Below are positions 9,889-18,072 of a stretch of 64,000 bases of DNA, piece after piece. Every line of letters starts with the position of its first letter. The first letter of the stretch is position 1. Location of the stretch: NCBI GenBank assembly GCA_017520505.1, contig JAFXFN010000015.1:1-64000 (forward strand), written 5' to 3'. The DNA comes from Clostridia bacterium. GTDB lineage: Bacteria > Bacillota > Clostridia > Oscillospirales > CAG-272. The translations under genes and the position numbers were made by a program. Below the pieces are notes generated by a model that was not told the origin of the DNA, did not search any database, and worked only from the letters and a program-made list of their open reading frames with translations.

Positions 9889-11883
9889 ATGGCAAAAAAG
9901 AATTCCGCAGTGACAACGGAACAAGATATAAAAATGCTGAAGGGTCCTGACAGGGTTCGTTTACGTCCGGGTGTTATATTCGGTTCTGACGGTCTTTCGG
10001 GATGTGAGCATTCTGTTTTTGAAATACTTTCCAACTCAATAGATGAAGCTCGTGAGGGCTTCGGTAACGTAATTTACGTCACCGTTTACAATGATAATTC
10101 AATAGAAATAGAAGACTTCGGCCGTGGTGTTCCCCTCGGATATAACGAAAAGGAGCAAAGATATAACTGGGAGCTTGTATTCTGTGAGCTTTACGCAGGC
10201 GGTAAATATGACAATAATTCCGATGAGTCAGCGTATGAGTATTCGCTCGGTTTAAACGGTCTCGGTGCTTGCGCAACACAGTTTTCATCACAGTTTATGA
10301 CGGTAAAATCTTATTCAAAGGGCTATGTCAGCTCGCTTTCCTTTGAAAGAGGCTATCCCGTAACAGAGCTTGAAGTGCGTGAGCTTACCAAAAAGGAGAA
10401 AAAAACAGGTACTATCATCCACTGGAAACCCGACCTTGACGTTTTTACCGACATCAATATTCCCTTTGAATTTTACGATGACGTTCTGAAAAAGCAGGCT
10501 ATTGTAAATGCAGGACTCAAATTCATTTTAAAGGTGCAAAACTCCGAAAACGGATTTGAGGAGCGTGAATACCTTTACGAAAAAGGTATTTCCGACTATG
10601 TTGAAACGCTCGCCGGCACGACCGCACTCACTCAGACAGTCAACCTTTCCGGTGAGGGTGTCGGACGTGACAGAGCCGACAAGGCGGATTACAAGCTTAA
10701 ATTTGAAATAGCTTTTACATTTTCAAACATCGTAAATCTTACGGAATATTACCACAACTCAAGCTTTCTTGAGCACGGCGGTTCTCCCGACAATGCCGTT
10801 AAAAACGGTTTTGTATATGCTATCGACAAGTATATAAAGTCGATAGGCAAATACAACAAAAACGAAGCAAAAATACAGTTTGGCGACATTAAAGACTCAC
10901 TCATTATTGTAACCAACAGCTTTTCAACATACACGTCATACGAAAATCAGACAAAAAAGGCTATAACAAACAGCTTTATTCAAGAGTGTATGACGAATTT
11001 CATAAAGCAGAATCTTGAAATATTCTTCGCTGAAAATCCTGTAGATGCGGAAAAGATCGCAACGCAGGTGCTTGTAAATAAAAGAAGCCGAGAGTCTGCT
11101 GAAGCAACACGTCTTAATCTTAAAAAGAAGCTTGCCACAACAAACGACATAACAAACAAAATCGAAAAATTTGTTGACTGCCGTTCTAAAGACAAAAACA
11201 TACGTGAGCTTTTTATAGTTGAGGGTGATTCGGCTTTGTCCTCCTGTAAGCTGGCAAGGCTTCCCGAATTTCAGGCAATAATTCCCGTCAGAGGTAAAAC
11301 GCTTAACTGTCTTAAAAGCACTTACGAAAAGATATTTGAAAGCCAGATAATAGTTGACCTTTTGAAAATACTCGGTTGCGGTGTTGAAATCAAATCAAAG
11401 CACAAATCCGATACTGCGGAATTCAACCTTGACAATCTCCGCTGGTCAAAGGTAATTATCTGTACCGATGCCGACGTTGACGGATTCCAGATAAGAACTC
11501 TTATTCTCACAATATTTTATCGTCTGCTTCCCTCTCTTATCAAAGCGGGTAAGGTATATATCGCCGAATCTCCCCTTTATCAGATAACCTGCAAGGATGA
11601 GATACTGTTCGCTTACAGCGATGCAGACAAGGACGAAATAATCAAAAGCTTGGGCGATAAAAAATACACTATTCAGCGTTCAAAGGGTCTTGGTGAGAAC
11701 GATGCGGATATGATGCACGTTTCCACAATGTCGCCTAAAACAAGAAGACTGATACAGGTATGCCCCACGGATGAAGAGGAAACATACAAGATGTTTGATA
11801 CTCTTCTCGGCGACAATATCGAAGCAAGAAAGGAATTTATATCAACTCACGGTGCTCTTTACATCAAGGATGCCGATATATAA
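9889..11883 (+). CDS. Type IIA topoisomerase ATPase subunit (ParE/GyrB family, divergent)
   Basis: Supplies the ATPase and TOPRIM half of a type II DNA topoisomerase. GHKL motifs are visible: NSIDEAREG, IEDFGRGVPL and LNGLGACATQF. The TOPRIM domain has EGDSALSS in place of the usual EGDSAGGS, VRGKTLN, the metal-binding CTDADVDG and QRSKGLGE. At 664 residues it is of ParE length without the GyrB insertion of proteobacteria. It lies 9 bp before its ParC/GyrA partner. The pair is more divergent than canonical gyrase, and the housekeeping gyrAB is presumably elsewhere, so it is best called topoisomerase IV-like. A Shine-Dalgarno AAGGAG lies 10 bases upstream. Confidence 0.88.
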   Translation: MAKKNSAVTTEQDIKMLKGPDRVRLRPGVIFGSDGLSGCEHSVFEILSNSIDEAREGFGNVIYVTVYNDNSIEIEDFGRGVPLGYNEKEQRYNWELVFCELYAGGKYDNNSDESAYEYSLGLNGLGACATQFSSQFMTVKSYSKGYVSSLSFERGYPVTELEVRELTKKEKKTGTIIHWKPDLDVFTDINIPFEFYDDVLKKQAIVNAGLKFILKVQNSENGFEEREYLYEKGISDYVETLAGTTALTQTVNLSGEGVGRDRADKADYKLKFEIAFTFSNIVNLTEYYHNSSFLEHGGSPDNAVKNGFVYAIDKYIKSIGKYNKNEAKIQFGDIKDSLIIVTNSFSTYTSYENQTKKAITNSFIQECMTNFIKQNLEIFFAENPVDAEKIATQVLVNKRSRESAEATRLNLKKKLATTNDITNKIEKFVDCRSKDKNIRELFIVEGDSALSSCKLARLPEFQAIIPVRGKTLNCLKSTYEKIFESQIIVDLLKILGCGVEIKSKHKSDTAEFNLDNLRWSKVIICTDADVDGFQIRTLILTIFYRLLPSLIKAGKVYIAESPLYQITCKDEILFAYSDADKDEIIKSLGDKKYTIQRSKGLGENDADMMHVSTMSPKTRRLIQVCPTDEEETYKMFDTLLGDNIEARKEFISTHGALYIKDADI

Positions 11884-11892
11884 GGTGATAAA

Positions 11893-14124
11893 ATGGCAAG
11901 AAAAAAGAAAATAACAGAGCCTGAAGAAAATTTTCCTTTGGCTGAAATATCGACACAGCCCATAACGGAAACGATAGAAAAAAACTATATGCCGTACGTT
12001 ATGAGCGTAATTATTTCCCGTGCAATACCGGAAATTGACGGCTTCAAGCCCTCACACAGAAAGCTTTTGTATACGATGTACAAAATGAATCTGATGAACG
12101 GACCGAGGACGAAAAGTACGAATGTTGTCGGTGCCACGATGACTCTCAACCCTCACGGCGATTCATCCATTTACGAAACGATGGTAAGAATGACGACGGG
12201 CCACGCAGCACTTTTGCACCCGTTTATTGACTCCAAGGGTACATGGGGACTTCATTCCACCAATATGGAGGTTGCGGCATCCCGTTACACAGAGGTAAAG
12301 CTTGCAAAAATATGTGCTGAAATATTCGGCGGTATCAATAAAAATGCGGTCGACCTCGTTGACAACTATGATGCAACACAGAAAGAACCGTTGCTTTTGC
12401 CCGTTTCTTTTCCCAACATCCTCGTTTCTTCAAACCTTGGTATTGCTGTAGGTATGGCATCAAATATCTGCTCCTTCAATCTTTCGGAAATATGCGACGG
12501 AACGATAGAGCTTCTTAAAAACAGCCACATTTCAACAGACAGAATGCTTGACATAATAAAAGCACCTGACTTTCCCGGCGGAGGCTTCATCATCTACAAC
12601 AGAGATAAGATGAAGGAGCTTTACGAAACGGGTAAAGGTACTGTCAAGATACGTGCAAAATATGAGTATGACAAGGACAATAACTGCATCAATATAACGG
12701 AAATTCCCTTTTCGACATCCATTGAGCTTATAATGAAGAAGATCGCCGATCTTATAAAGGAAGGCAAGCTCAAGGAAATAACGGATTACCGTGACGAAAT
12801 AGGTATCGAAGGCTTCAGATTCACACTTGACCTTCGCCGCGGTGTTGACCCTGAGACGCTTATGCTCAAGCTTTTCAAGCTTACGCCGCTTGAGGATAAT
12901 ATGGGCTGCAACTTCAACGTATTGATTAACGGTACACCAAAGGTTCTCGGAATCATCGGAATATTATCAGAATGGATAAATTTCCGTGTAAATTGTTTAA
13001 GACGTGAATTCACGTTTGACCTCAATGCGAAAAAGGACAAGTTAGAGCTTTTAAGAGGTCTCGGCAAAATTCTTCTTGATATTGACAAGGCTATAAAAAT
13101 AGTCAGAGAAACATCAAACGATGCTGATGTTGTTCCGAACCTCGCAAAAGCATTTGACCTTACAATGCGCCAAGCGGAATACGTTGCTGAAATCAAGCTC
13201 CGCAACCTCAACAAGGAGTACATCTTAAACCGCATTGAGGAAATAGAAAGCTTACAGAAGGAAATAGCAGACCTTGAAGAAACGATAGGCTCTGACAGAA
13301 AGATCAAGGATGTTATAATTAAACAGCTTAAAGCTATTAAAGATAAATACGGTATTCCCCGTAAATCTCTCATTCTTGCGCAGGATGATATACAGATATA
13401 CAAGGAAAGCGAAAATATCGAAAACTTCAATATCCGTGCCGTATTTACAAAAGAGGGATATTTCAAAAAATGCACACTCGTTTCATTGCGTGCATCAGAT
13501 GAGCAAATGCTCAAGGACGGTGACAGGATCATTCTTTCCGAGGAAGGCGAAAACCGTGACAGCGTTGTTTTCTTCTCCGACAAGGCGCAGGCTTACAAGG
13601 CAAAGCTTGCTGACTTCGATTGCTTGAAGGCATCTGTTCTTGGTGATTATGTTCCCTCGAAGTTGTCATTTGATGCAGGGGAAAAAGCGATATTTATGAA
13701 GCTCATTCCCGAAAACTTTGAGCCGAAAAACCTGATATTCATATTTGAAAACGGCAAGGGCGTAAAGATTTCGATGAAAAATTACGAAACAAAGAGCAAC
13801 CGCCGTAAGCTCACAGGTGCATACAGCACCGCATCTCCCATTGTCGGTATATTCTACGAGGATGAGCCGTTCAATCTCATTTTAGTATCAGATAACAGAC
13901 GTGCTATTATGATATCAACTAAGCTTATCCCCGAAAAATCAACGAGAAGTGCTGGCGGCGTTACACTTTTCAATATTAAGAAAAACCAGAAGATAGCCGC
14001 CGCATTCAAGGAAACAGACGCTCCGTTTGAAAATACCGGTAAATACAGAAAGATAAAGATCCCCGCAACAGGAACTTTGCTTGAACAGTACGATATAGAC
14101 GCAAGACAGATCGGAATTGAATGA
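11893..14124 (+). CDS. Type IIA topoisomerase cleavage subunit (ParC/GyrA family, divergent)
   Basis: Breakage-reunion subunit partnering the preceding gene. The catalytic tyrosine is in SRYTEVKL (Tyr132), preceded by the quinolone-region equivalent PHGDSSIYETMVRM and the start-region motif SRAIPEIDGFKPSHRK. A coiled-coil (RNLNKEYILNRIEEIESLQKEI) and a C-terminal beta-pinwheel region follow. No GyrA box (QRRGGKG) was found in the C-terminal part, which argues for topoisomerase IV-type relaxation and decatenation rather than supercoiling. 743 residues. RBS AAGGTG sits just upstream. The stop overlaps the run-in to the next small gene. Confidence 0.88.
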   Translation: MARKKKITEPEENFPLAEISTQPITETIEKNYMPYVMSVIISRAIPEIDGFKPSHRKLLYTMYKMNLMNGPRTKSTNVVGATMTLNPHGDSSIYETMVRMTTGHAALLHPFIDSKGTWGLHSTNMEVAASRYTEVKLAKICAEIFGGINKNAVDLVDNYDATQKEPLLLPVSFPNILVSSNLGIAVGMASNICSFNLSEICDGTIELLKNSHISTDRMLDIIKAPDFPGGGFIIYNRDKMKELYETGKGTVKIRAKYEYDKDNNCINITEIPFSTSIELIMKKIADLIKEGKLKEITDYRDEIGIEGFRFTLDLRRGVDPETLMLKLFKLTPLEDNMGCNFNVLINGTPKVLGIIGILSEWINFRVNCLRREFTFDLNAKKDKLELLRGLGKILLDIDKAIKIVRETSNDADVVPNLAKAFDLTMRQAEYVAEIKLRNLNKEYILNRIEEIESLQKEIADLEETIGSDRKIKDVIIKQLKAIKDKYGIPRKSLILAQDDIQIYKESENIENFNIRAVFTKEGYFKKCTLVSLRASDEQMLKDGDRIILSEEGENRDSVVFFSDKAQAYKAKLADFDCLKASVLGDYVPSKLSFDAGEKAIFMKLIPENFEPKNLIFIFENGKGVKISMKNYETKSNRRKLTGAYSTASPIVGIFYEDEPFNLILVSDNRRAIMISTKLIPEKSTRSAGGVTLFNIKKNQKIAAAFKETDAPFENTGKYRKIKIPATGTLLEQYDIDARQIGIE

Positions 14125-14134
14125 GAAAGGAAAA

Positions 14135-14671
14135 ATGAAAATGCTTAAAAAAATAGTTATGACATGTGGAAGAGTGTTTATGAAATGCTCATCTACAATA
14201 CTTATTATGTGTGTGTTATTTACTGCATTTGCTACAGCATCTGGTGAAACGTATACAACAGAAGAAGATCCGCTCGTTTCCCTTTCCTATGTCAATGCTG
14301 AAATGGAAAAGCTGAAAACACAGTTAAAATCTGAAATGGAAGCCTATGTCAGAGAAGAAATTGCTAAAAATGCTGTCGGCGGCGGTGATGGAAATTACGT
14401 AGTATTTACTACCGAAACGCTCAAGGCAGGTCAGAAGGTCATAGCCCTCGGTGCTTGTGACGTGATTCTGCTGACAGGATCTGCAAAAGCTGTTTGTCCT
14501 ACAGATTCACAAAGACTTACGGATAAAACCACGGAAACATCTATTGCCAACAACGGCAACATAATCAAAAACCACTACATACTTTTACCGAAAGCTGACG
14601 GCAGAGGTATATGCTGTACATCAAGCGGTACGGAAATTATGATCAAGGGCGAGTATAAGATCATAGGTTAA
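14135..14671 (+). CDS. Small secreted protein of unknown function, upstream of the SpoIID-domain gene
   Basis: The family is not assigned. A signal peptide or anchor is visible at about residues 5-36 (basic start, then ILIMCVLFTAFATASG). The mature part begins with SLSYVNAEMEKLKTQLKSEMEAYV, a short amphipathic coiled-coil, followed by about 100 residues of beta-rich sequence with VIALGACDVILLTGSAKAVCP. Similar arrangements (short coil then a compact C-terminal domain) recur in Clostridial exported proteins. The ATG at 14135 or 14141 is preferred over one at 14117 because AAAGG at 14126-14130 is placed for it and the upstream one lies inside parC. The SpoIID-domain gene follows 13 bp later, suggesting co-expression. 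Confidence 0.75.
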   Translation: MKMLKKIVMTCGRVFMKCSSTILIMCVLFTAFATASGETYTTEEDPLVSLSYVNAEMEKLKTQLKSEMEAYVREEIAKNAVGGGDGNYVVFTTETLKAGQKVIALGACDVILLTGSAKAVCPTDSQRLTDKTTETSIANNGNIIKNHYILLPKADGRGICCTSSGTEIMIKGEYKIIG

Positions 14672-14684
14672 GAGGTCGGATTCG

Positions 14685-16661
14685 ATGAAAAAACATTTCA
14701 AAAAAGTAATTGCCTTTTTGCTGTCTGTATCGCTGCTTACGGGAATTATAAACGCCGAGGAAACATCCTCTGACAGCGAAACTGTAACCGATACGACCAC
14801 AGATTCCACAGATTCCACAGATTCCACTGATTCCACCGATTCGGGTGATGAGCCGATAACACCGCCCGAGGACGAGGATCCGTTTATTCCCCCTACTGTT
14901 TTCAAGGAGGGTGACACACTTCTCCGTGTCGGTATATTCTATTCCTCGGATATAAAGGAAAGCTACAGATTAACCCCCTCAAACAAAGACACACAGCTCG
15001 GATTTGATTTTTATTCGACGACGGAAGATCACGAATTCACATATTTGTATACGATTGAAAAAACGTCCGACATTTGCTATGCCAAGGGTGGAAATCTTTA
15101 CAAATACAAGGAATCGGAATCAAAATGGGACTACCGTTCGACAACAAGCCTTTCAAATGCGATCGTCGGCGGATACCATATTATGCTTCCCGAATCTTAT
15201 GCAAATGCACGCAAGCTTGACGAAGCAATAGCAAAGTTATCAGAAACAGTCGAAAACGATATAATACCGTCAAGCATCAATGGTGAGCTGAAAATACTGT
15301 TGGGATCGTATTTCACGGAAAAAGAAGCCAAAGCAGCATTGGAAGAGATTTCAGACACATTTGAAGGCGCAACACTTATTTCCCCATCCGATAAAAACGA
15401 GATCGTGGTTCTTGACCATCAAAGCGCAAAAATCCTCTTTTACTTCCTTGATTCATTTGAAAAAGGACTCGGATGTTATCCGAGAAAAGCTGAAGGTCAG
15501 AATAATTATATCAAAATACAGTCGGGATATTATTGGCCCGGAATATTTGAAGCAAAAAGATATAAGACATCATCTTCGCAGGATGTAATTATGCTTGTTA
15601 TGATATCTGAAATGGAAGAATACGTTGAGAGTGTTGTTCCGTGGGAGATATCATCCTCTTGGCCGCTTGAATCACTTAAAGCCTTTGCTATTTGTGTGCG
15701 TACTTATGCGTATGCAAATTTAGGAAGACACTCGTCACTTGGCTTTGACCTTTGCTGTGATTCAAACTGTCAGACGTCTTTGGGACATTCACGTGTAACA
15801 GAGGGTGTGAGAGAGGCTGTAAAGGCAACAGACGGACTTATGATGATGTGTGAGGGAAAACCCGCCACAGCATATTATTCTGCAGTAACAGGCGGAAGCA
15901 TTGCGGCAGCACATGAGGTATGGAACCAGCTTCCCGAAAAATATCTTGTCGGAAGATTTACACCTTGGGAGAAATACGAAACACATAAATACGGAACATG
16001 GGAATACACCGCTACCCCGAAAGAGCTTTGCACGCATATGCGAAGCCGTGGATACACACAGTTCAAGGATGAGATAAAGGATATCAAGATCAACAGACTG
16101 TGCGAAAATTCCTCTTACGTCTATTCAATAACCGTAACAGACATACACGGTACGGAAGCAACGATATTCAGAACAAGAAACGTCAAAAATTCGATGATCG
16201 ATTATCTTCTCAGCGCAAACTTTGTAATTTCTCACAATGGGGTAATTGAAGACGGTCTTCCCGATAATTCAACCGGAATATATGTTATGACAGCAGACGG
16301 GCTCAAGCTTTTGCCGCCCGAAAATAAAGAGCAGATACACGTTATAACATCAACAGGTATAAAAACCTCAGCACTTCCTAACATTCTTTCTGTCAGCACA
16401 TCAAAAGGTGCGGTAAGTCTTGATGTACTTAAAGAGGCTGAAAATTTTGTAAAGAATGCAAAACAATCCGAAAGCAAAAACAATACCGCAAACGGAAACT
16501 TTACCTTTATAGGAAAGGGCTACGGACACGGCGCAGGAATGTCGCAGATAGGTGTACGTGATCTTGCAGATCTGGGGTACAAATATCCCGATATACTGCT
16601 TTCATATTTCCCCAATACAGAGATAATTCATTTCACGGAATTTACAAAGCCTGCCAATTAA
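14685..16661 (+). CDS. Secreted SpoIID/LytB-domain protein with SPOR-like region
   Basis: 658 residues. After a signal peptide (1-25) comes a low-complexity linker with a perfect Thr-Asp-Ser repeat. A SPOR-like stretch (KILLGSYFTEKEAKAALEEI, about 204-223) suggests peptidoglycan binding. The SpoIID domain follows, with MEEYVESVVPWEISSSWPLESLKA (about 310-333; Glu residues in the family's catalytic position), RTYAYANLG, ATDGLMMMCEGKPATAYYSA and the closing GKGYGHGAGMSQIGV. SpoIID is a lytic transglycosylase acting on denuded glycan strands during engulfment; here the larger size and linker suggest a paralogue such as the LytB/SpoIID-like amidase enhancers. Probably co-transcribed with the upstream small secreted protein. 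Confidence 0.88.
   Translation: MKKHFKKVIAFLLSVSLLTGIINAEETSSDSETVTDTTTDSTDSTDSTDSTDSGDEPITPPEDEDPFIPPTVFKEGDTLLRVGIFYSSDIKESYRLTPSNKDTQLGFDFYSTTEDHEFTYLYTIEKTSDICYAKGGNLYKYKESESKWDYRSTTSLSNAIVGGYHIMLPESYANARKLDEAIAKLSETVENDIIPSSINGELKILLGSYFTEKEAKAALEEISDTFEGATLISPSDKNEIVVLDHQSAKILFYFLDSFEKGLGCYPRKAEGQNNYIKIQSGYYWPGIFEAKRYKTSSSQDVIMLVMISEMEEYVESVVPWEISSSWPLESLKAFAICVRTYAYANLGRHSSLGFDLCCDSNCQTSLGHSRVTEGVREAVKATDGLMMMCEGKPATAYYSAVTGGSIAAAHEVWNQLPEKYLVGRFTPWEKYETHKYGTWEYTATPKELCTHMRSRGYTQFKDEIKDIKINRLCENSSYVYSITVTDIHGTEATIFRTRNVKNSMIDYLLSANFVISHNGVIEDGLPDNSTGIYVMTADGLKLLPPENKEQIHVITSTGIKTSALPNILSVSTSKGAVSLDVLKEAENFVKNAKQSESKNNTANGNFTFIGKGYGHGAGMSQIGVRDLADLGYKYPDILLSYFPNTEIIHFTEFTKPAN
14799..14843 (+). 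repeat. Five tandem 9-bp units encoding Thr-Asp-Ser repeats
   Basis: Five in-frame copies of a 9-mer (ACAGATTCC three times, then ACTGATTCC and ACCGATTCG) lie in the linker of the SpoIID-domain gene. The first three are identical, so unit number could vary by slippage without breaking the frame. It acts as a Ser/Thr/Asp linker. Confidence 0.9.
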
Positions 16662-16720
16662 ATAATGATGTAAAATGAAGTAATCAGGCACATTTACAAA
16701 TACACATTTCTAAATACAAC

Positions 16721-16755
16721 AAAGACCGATTCGTTATCTGAATCGGTCTTTATTT
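16721..16755. terminator. Bidirectional intrinsic terminator between convergent genes
   Basis: A perfect 12-bp stem, AAAGACCGATTC (16721-16732) with GAATCGGTCTTT (16740-16751), has a 7-nt loop and T/A-rich flanks. It serves the SpoIID-domain gene on the plus strand and rqcP on the minus strand. Confidence 0.85.
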
Positions 16756-16768
16756 AATTGCACGATGT

Positions 16769-17011
16769 TTATTCAACAACCTCATAAAGCTCACTTGCGT
16801 CAGCCTTTAAAACGTGTTCTCTTACATCCTTCACCTTTACCTTCAGAACTTTATCTCCGAAAGTAATTTGAATTATGTCATTTTCTTTTACATCGTAAGA
16901 AGCTTTTGCAGGTCGCCCGTTAACCGACACGTGATCTGTATCGCATGCGTTATTTGCAACTGTACGTCTTTTTATAATACGGGAAACCTTCAAAAATTTA
17001 TCAAGGCGCAT
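16769..17011 (-). CDS. rqcP: RqcP (YabO-like) S4-domain ribosome quality control factor
   Basis: An 80-residue protein that is essentially a single S4 RNA-binding domain (MRLDKFLKVSRIIKRRTVAN, then VSVNGRPAKASYDVKENDII). In Bacillus, RqcP works with RqcH to add poly-alanine tails to nascent chains stalled on 50S subunits. The adjacency to the HU gene matches the common yabO-hupA arrangement. It shares one base with the HU stop (TAATG), so translation is coupled. RqcH itself is encoded at 50104-51822. A heat-shock S4 protein (Hsp15-like) is the alternative name for the same fold. Confidence 0.88.
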   Translation of the reverse strand: MRLDKFLKVSRIIKRRTVANNACDTDHVSVNGRPAKASYDVKENDIIQITFGDKVLKVKVKDVREHVLKADASELYEVVE

Positions 17012-17286
17012 TATTTGTTTACAGCGTCCTTAAGCTTTTTGCCTGCAGAGAAAACTGTGCGCTTGGAAGCGGGGATCTCCATTGTTTCCTTTGTTCTGGG
17101 GTTGATACCAACTCTCGCCTTAAGATCCTTTACTTCAAATGTACCGAAACCGAAAAGCTGGATTTTATCGCCGTTTGCAAGTGCATCTGTCATGGAATCA
17201 ACAACAGCATTTACAGCTGCCTCAGCCTGTACCTTTGTAAGACCTGCTTTTTTAGCTACTTCTGCAATGAGTTCTGTTTTGTTCAT
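17011..17286 (-). CDS. hup: DNA-binding protein HU
   Basis: A 91-residue histone-like nucleoid protein with the full HU signature: MNKTELIAEVAKKAGL, the GFGTFEVKDLKARVGINPRT arm-base region and ASKRTVFSAGKKLK at the C-terminus. It bends and compacts DNA. Strong RBS (GGAGAG, 9 bases upstream of the ATG). First gene of a two-gene unit with rqcP. Confidence 0.97.
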   Translation of the reverse strand: MNKTELIAEVAKKAGLTKVQAEAAVNAVVDSMTDALANGDKIQLFGFGTFEVKDLKARVGINPRTKETMEIPASKRTVFSAGKKLKDAVNK

Positions 17287-17321
17287 TGGTGTTTACTCTC
17301 CTAATAATTTAATGTGTATGT

Positions 17322-17350
17322 ATTATATCATCTTTTTTTTCATTATTCAA
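17322..17350 (-). promoter_or_regulatory. Sigma-A promoter of hup-rqcP
   Basis: Minus strand TTGAAT (17345-17350), 17-bp spacer containing an A-run, TATAAT (17322-17327). The leader to the HU start codon is about 29 nt. Confidence 0.7.
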
Positions 17351-17514
17351 TAGTAAATGGCAAAATTTATTGTTTATTTTAATATTTTTTATCAAATTTA
17401 TACTTTTTTCTGCCATTAAATAACAATTTTATAATTAAATGTTTGAAAAATTTAGTACACGTAAAAATCGATAATTCGGTAAAACTAAATACTGAACAAT
17501 TCAAAGGATAAAAT

Positions 17515-18072
17515 ATGCGAAAAACAGTTTTAATTTTATGTCTGATTTTGACCGTTTTGGGGTTATTCATTCTTTTCAATTTAATTAGCAATACACCCAT
17601 AGGAGAATTTGAAATGATTGCACGGTCATTTGACAAATCGGAAAACACCCAATTTTTTAAAGCTTCAATACAAGCTACCTACGTACCATATTATGACACC
17701 GCAAAAGCAAAACAATGCATCAAAAATGAATACGGACGTCTTTATCCGTTTGTTAACCGAAAGACGGTCGAAAAGCAGTCGGAAAAATATTTGCTCGGAT
17801 ACAATGATAACACCTTTGCGCTTTCTGACGGACTTGGTAATTTAAAAGAAAAATCTTTTGCCTTATACGGTTACAAAAAGATTTTCGACATTGAAAAATG
17901 CAAAGAATCAGCCGAAAGATTTCTTTATGAAAACGGTATACAGTACAGCACTTTGAAAAAATCCCGTCTTTTTATGGGTGTGTACTATTTCCAATATGAA
18001 AACTCCGACGGTGAAATTATCACCGTCGGAGTAGATACCGAATTTTGTGAAATTAAGTATTTAAATCAATGA
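17515..18072 (+). CDS. Small membrane-anchored protein of unknown function
   Basis: 185 residues with an N-terminal membrane segment (TVLILCLILTVLGLFILFNLI, residues 4-24) and an extracytoplasmic domain of about 155 residues rich in Tyr, Lys and Phe. No family is recognised; the repeated pattern of short strands (FALSDGLGNLKEKSFALYGYKKIF) hints at a small beta-rich domain. RBS AAAGGA is seven bases upstream. Its 3' end overlaps the stop of the convergent amidase gene by 7 bp and contains that operon's terminator hairpin. It is a single-gene unit on this strand. Confidence 0.7.
   Translation: MRKTVLILCLILTVLGLFILFNLISNTPIGEFEMIARSFDKSENTQFFKASIQATYVPYYDTAKAKQCIKNEYGRLYPFVNRKTVEKQSEKYLLGYNDNTFALSDGLGNLKEKSFALYGYKKIFDIEKCKESAERFLYENGIQYSTLKKSRLFMGVYYFQYENSDGEIITVGVDTEFCEIKYLNQ
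17999..18031 (-). terminator. Intrinsic terminator of the amidase cluster, inside a convergent CDS
   Basis: A perfect 12-bp stem (18003-18014 with 18020-18031) has a 5-nt loop; read on the minus strand it is followed by TTTTCATATT, about 35 nt after the amidase stop at 18066. On the plus strand the same bases code for SDGEIITVG in the small membrane-anchored protein. Confidence 0.75.

Noticed and set aside
12786..13583. Long open frame antisense to the ParC-like gene
   Set aside because: It runs opposite a strongly conserved coding sequence, is low-complexity (Ser/Ile/Leu/Arg-rich) with no family features or RBS, and is a codon-phase shadow.
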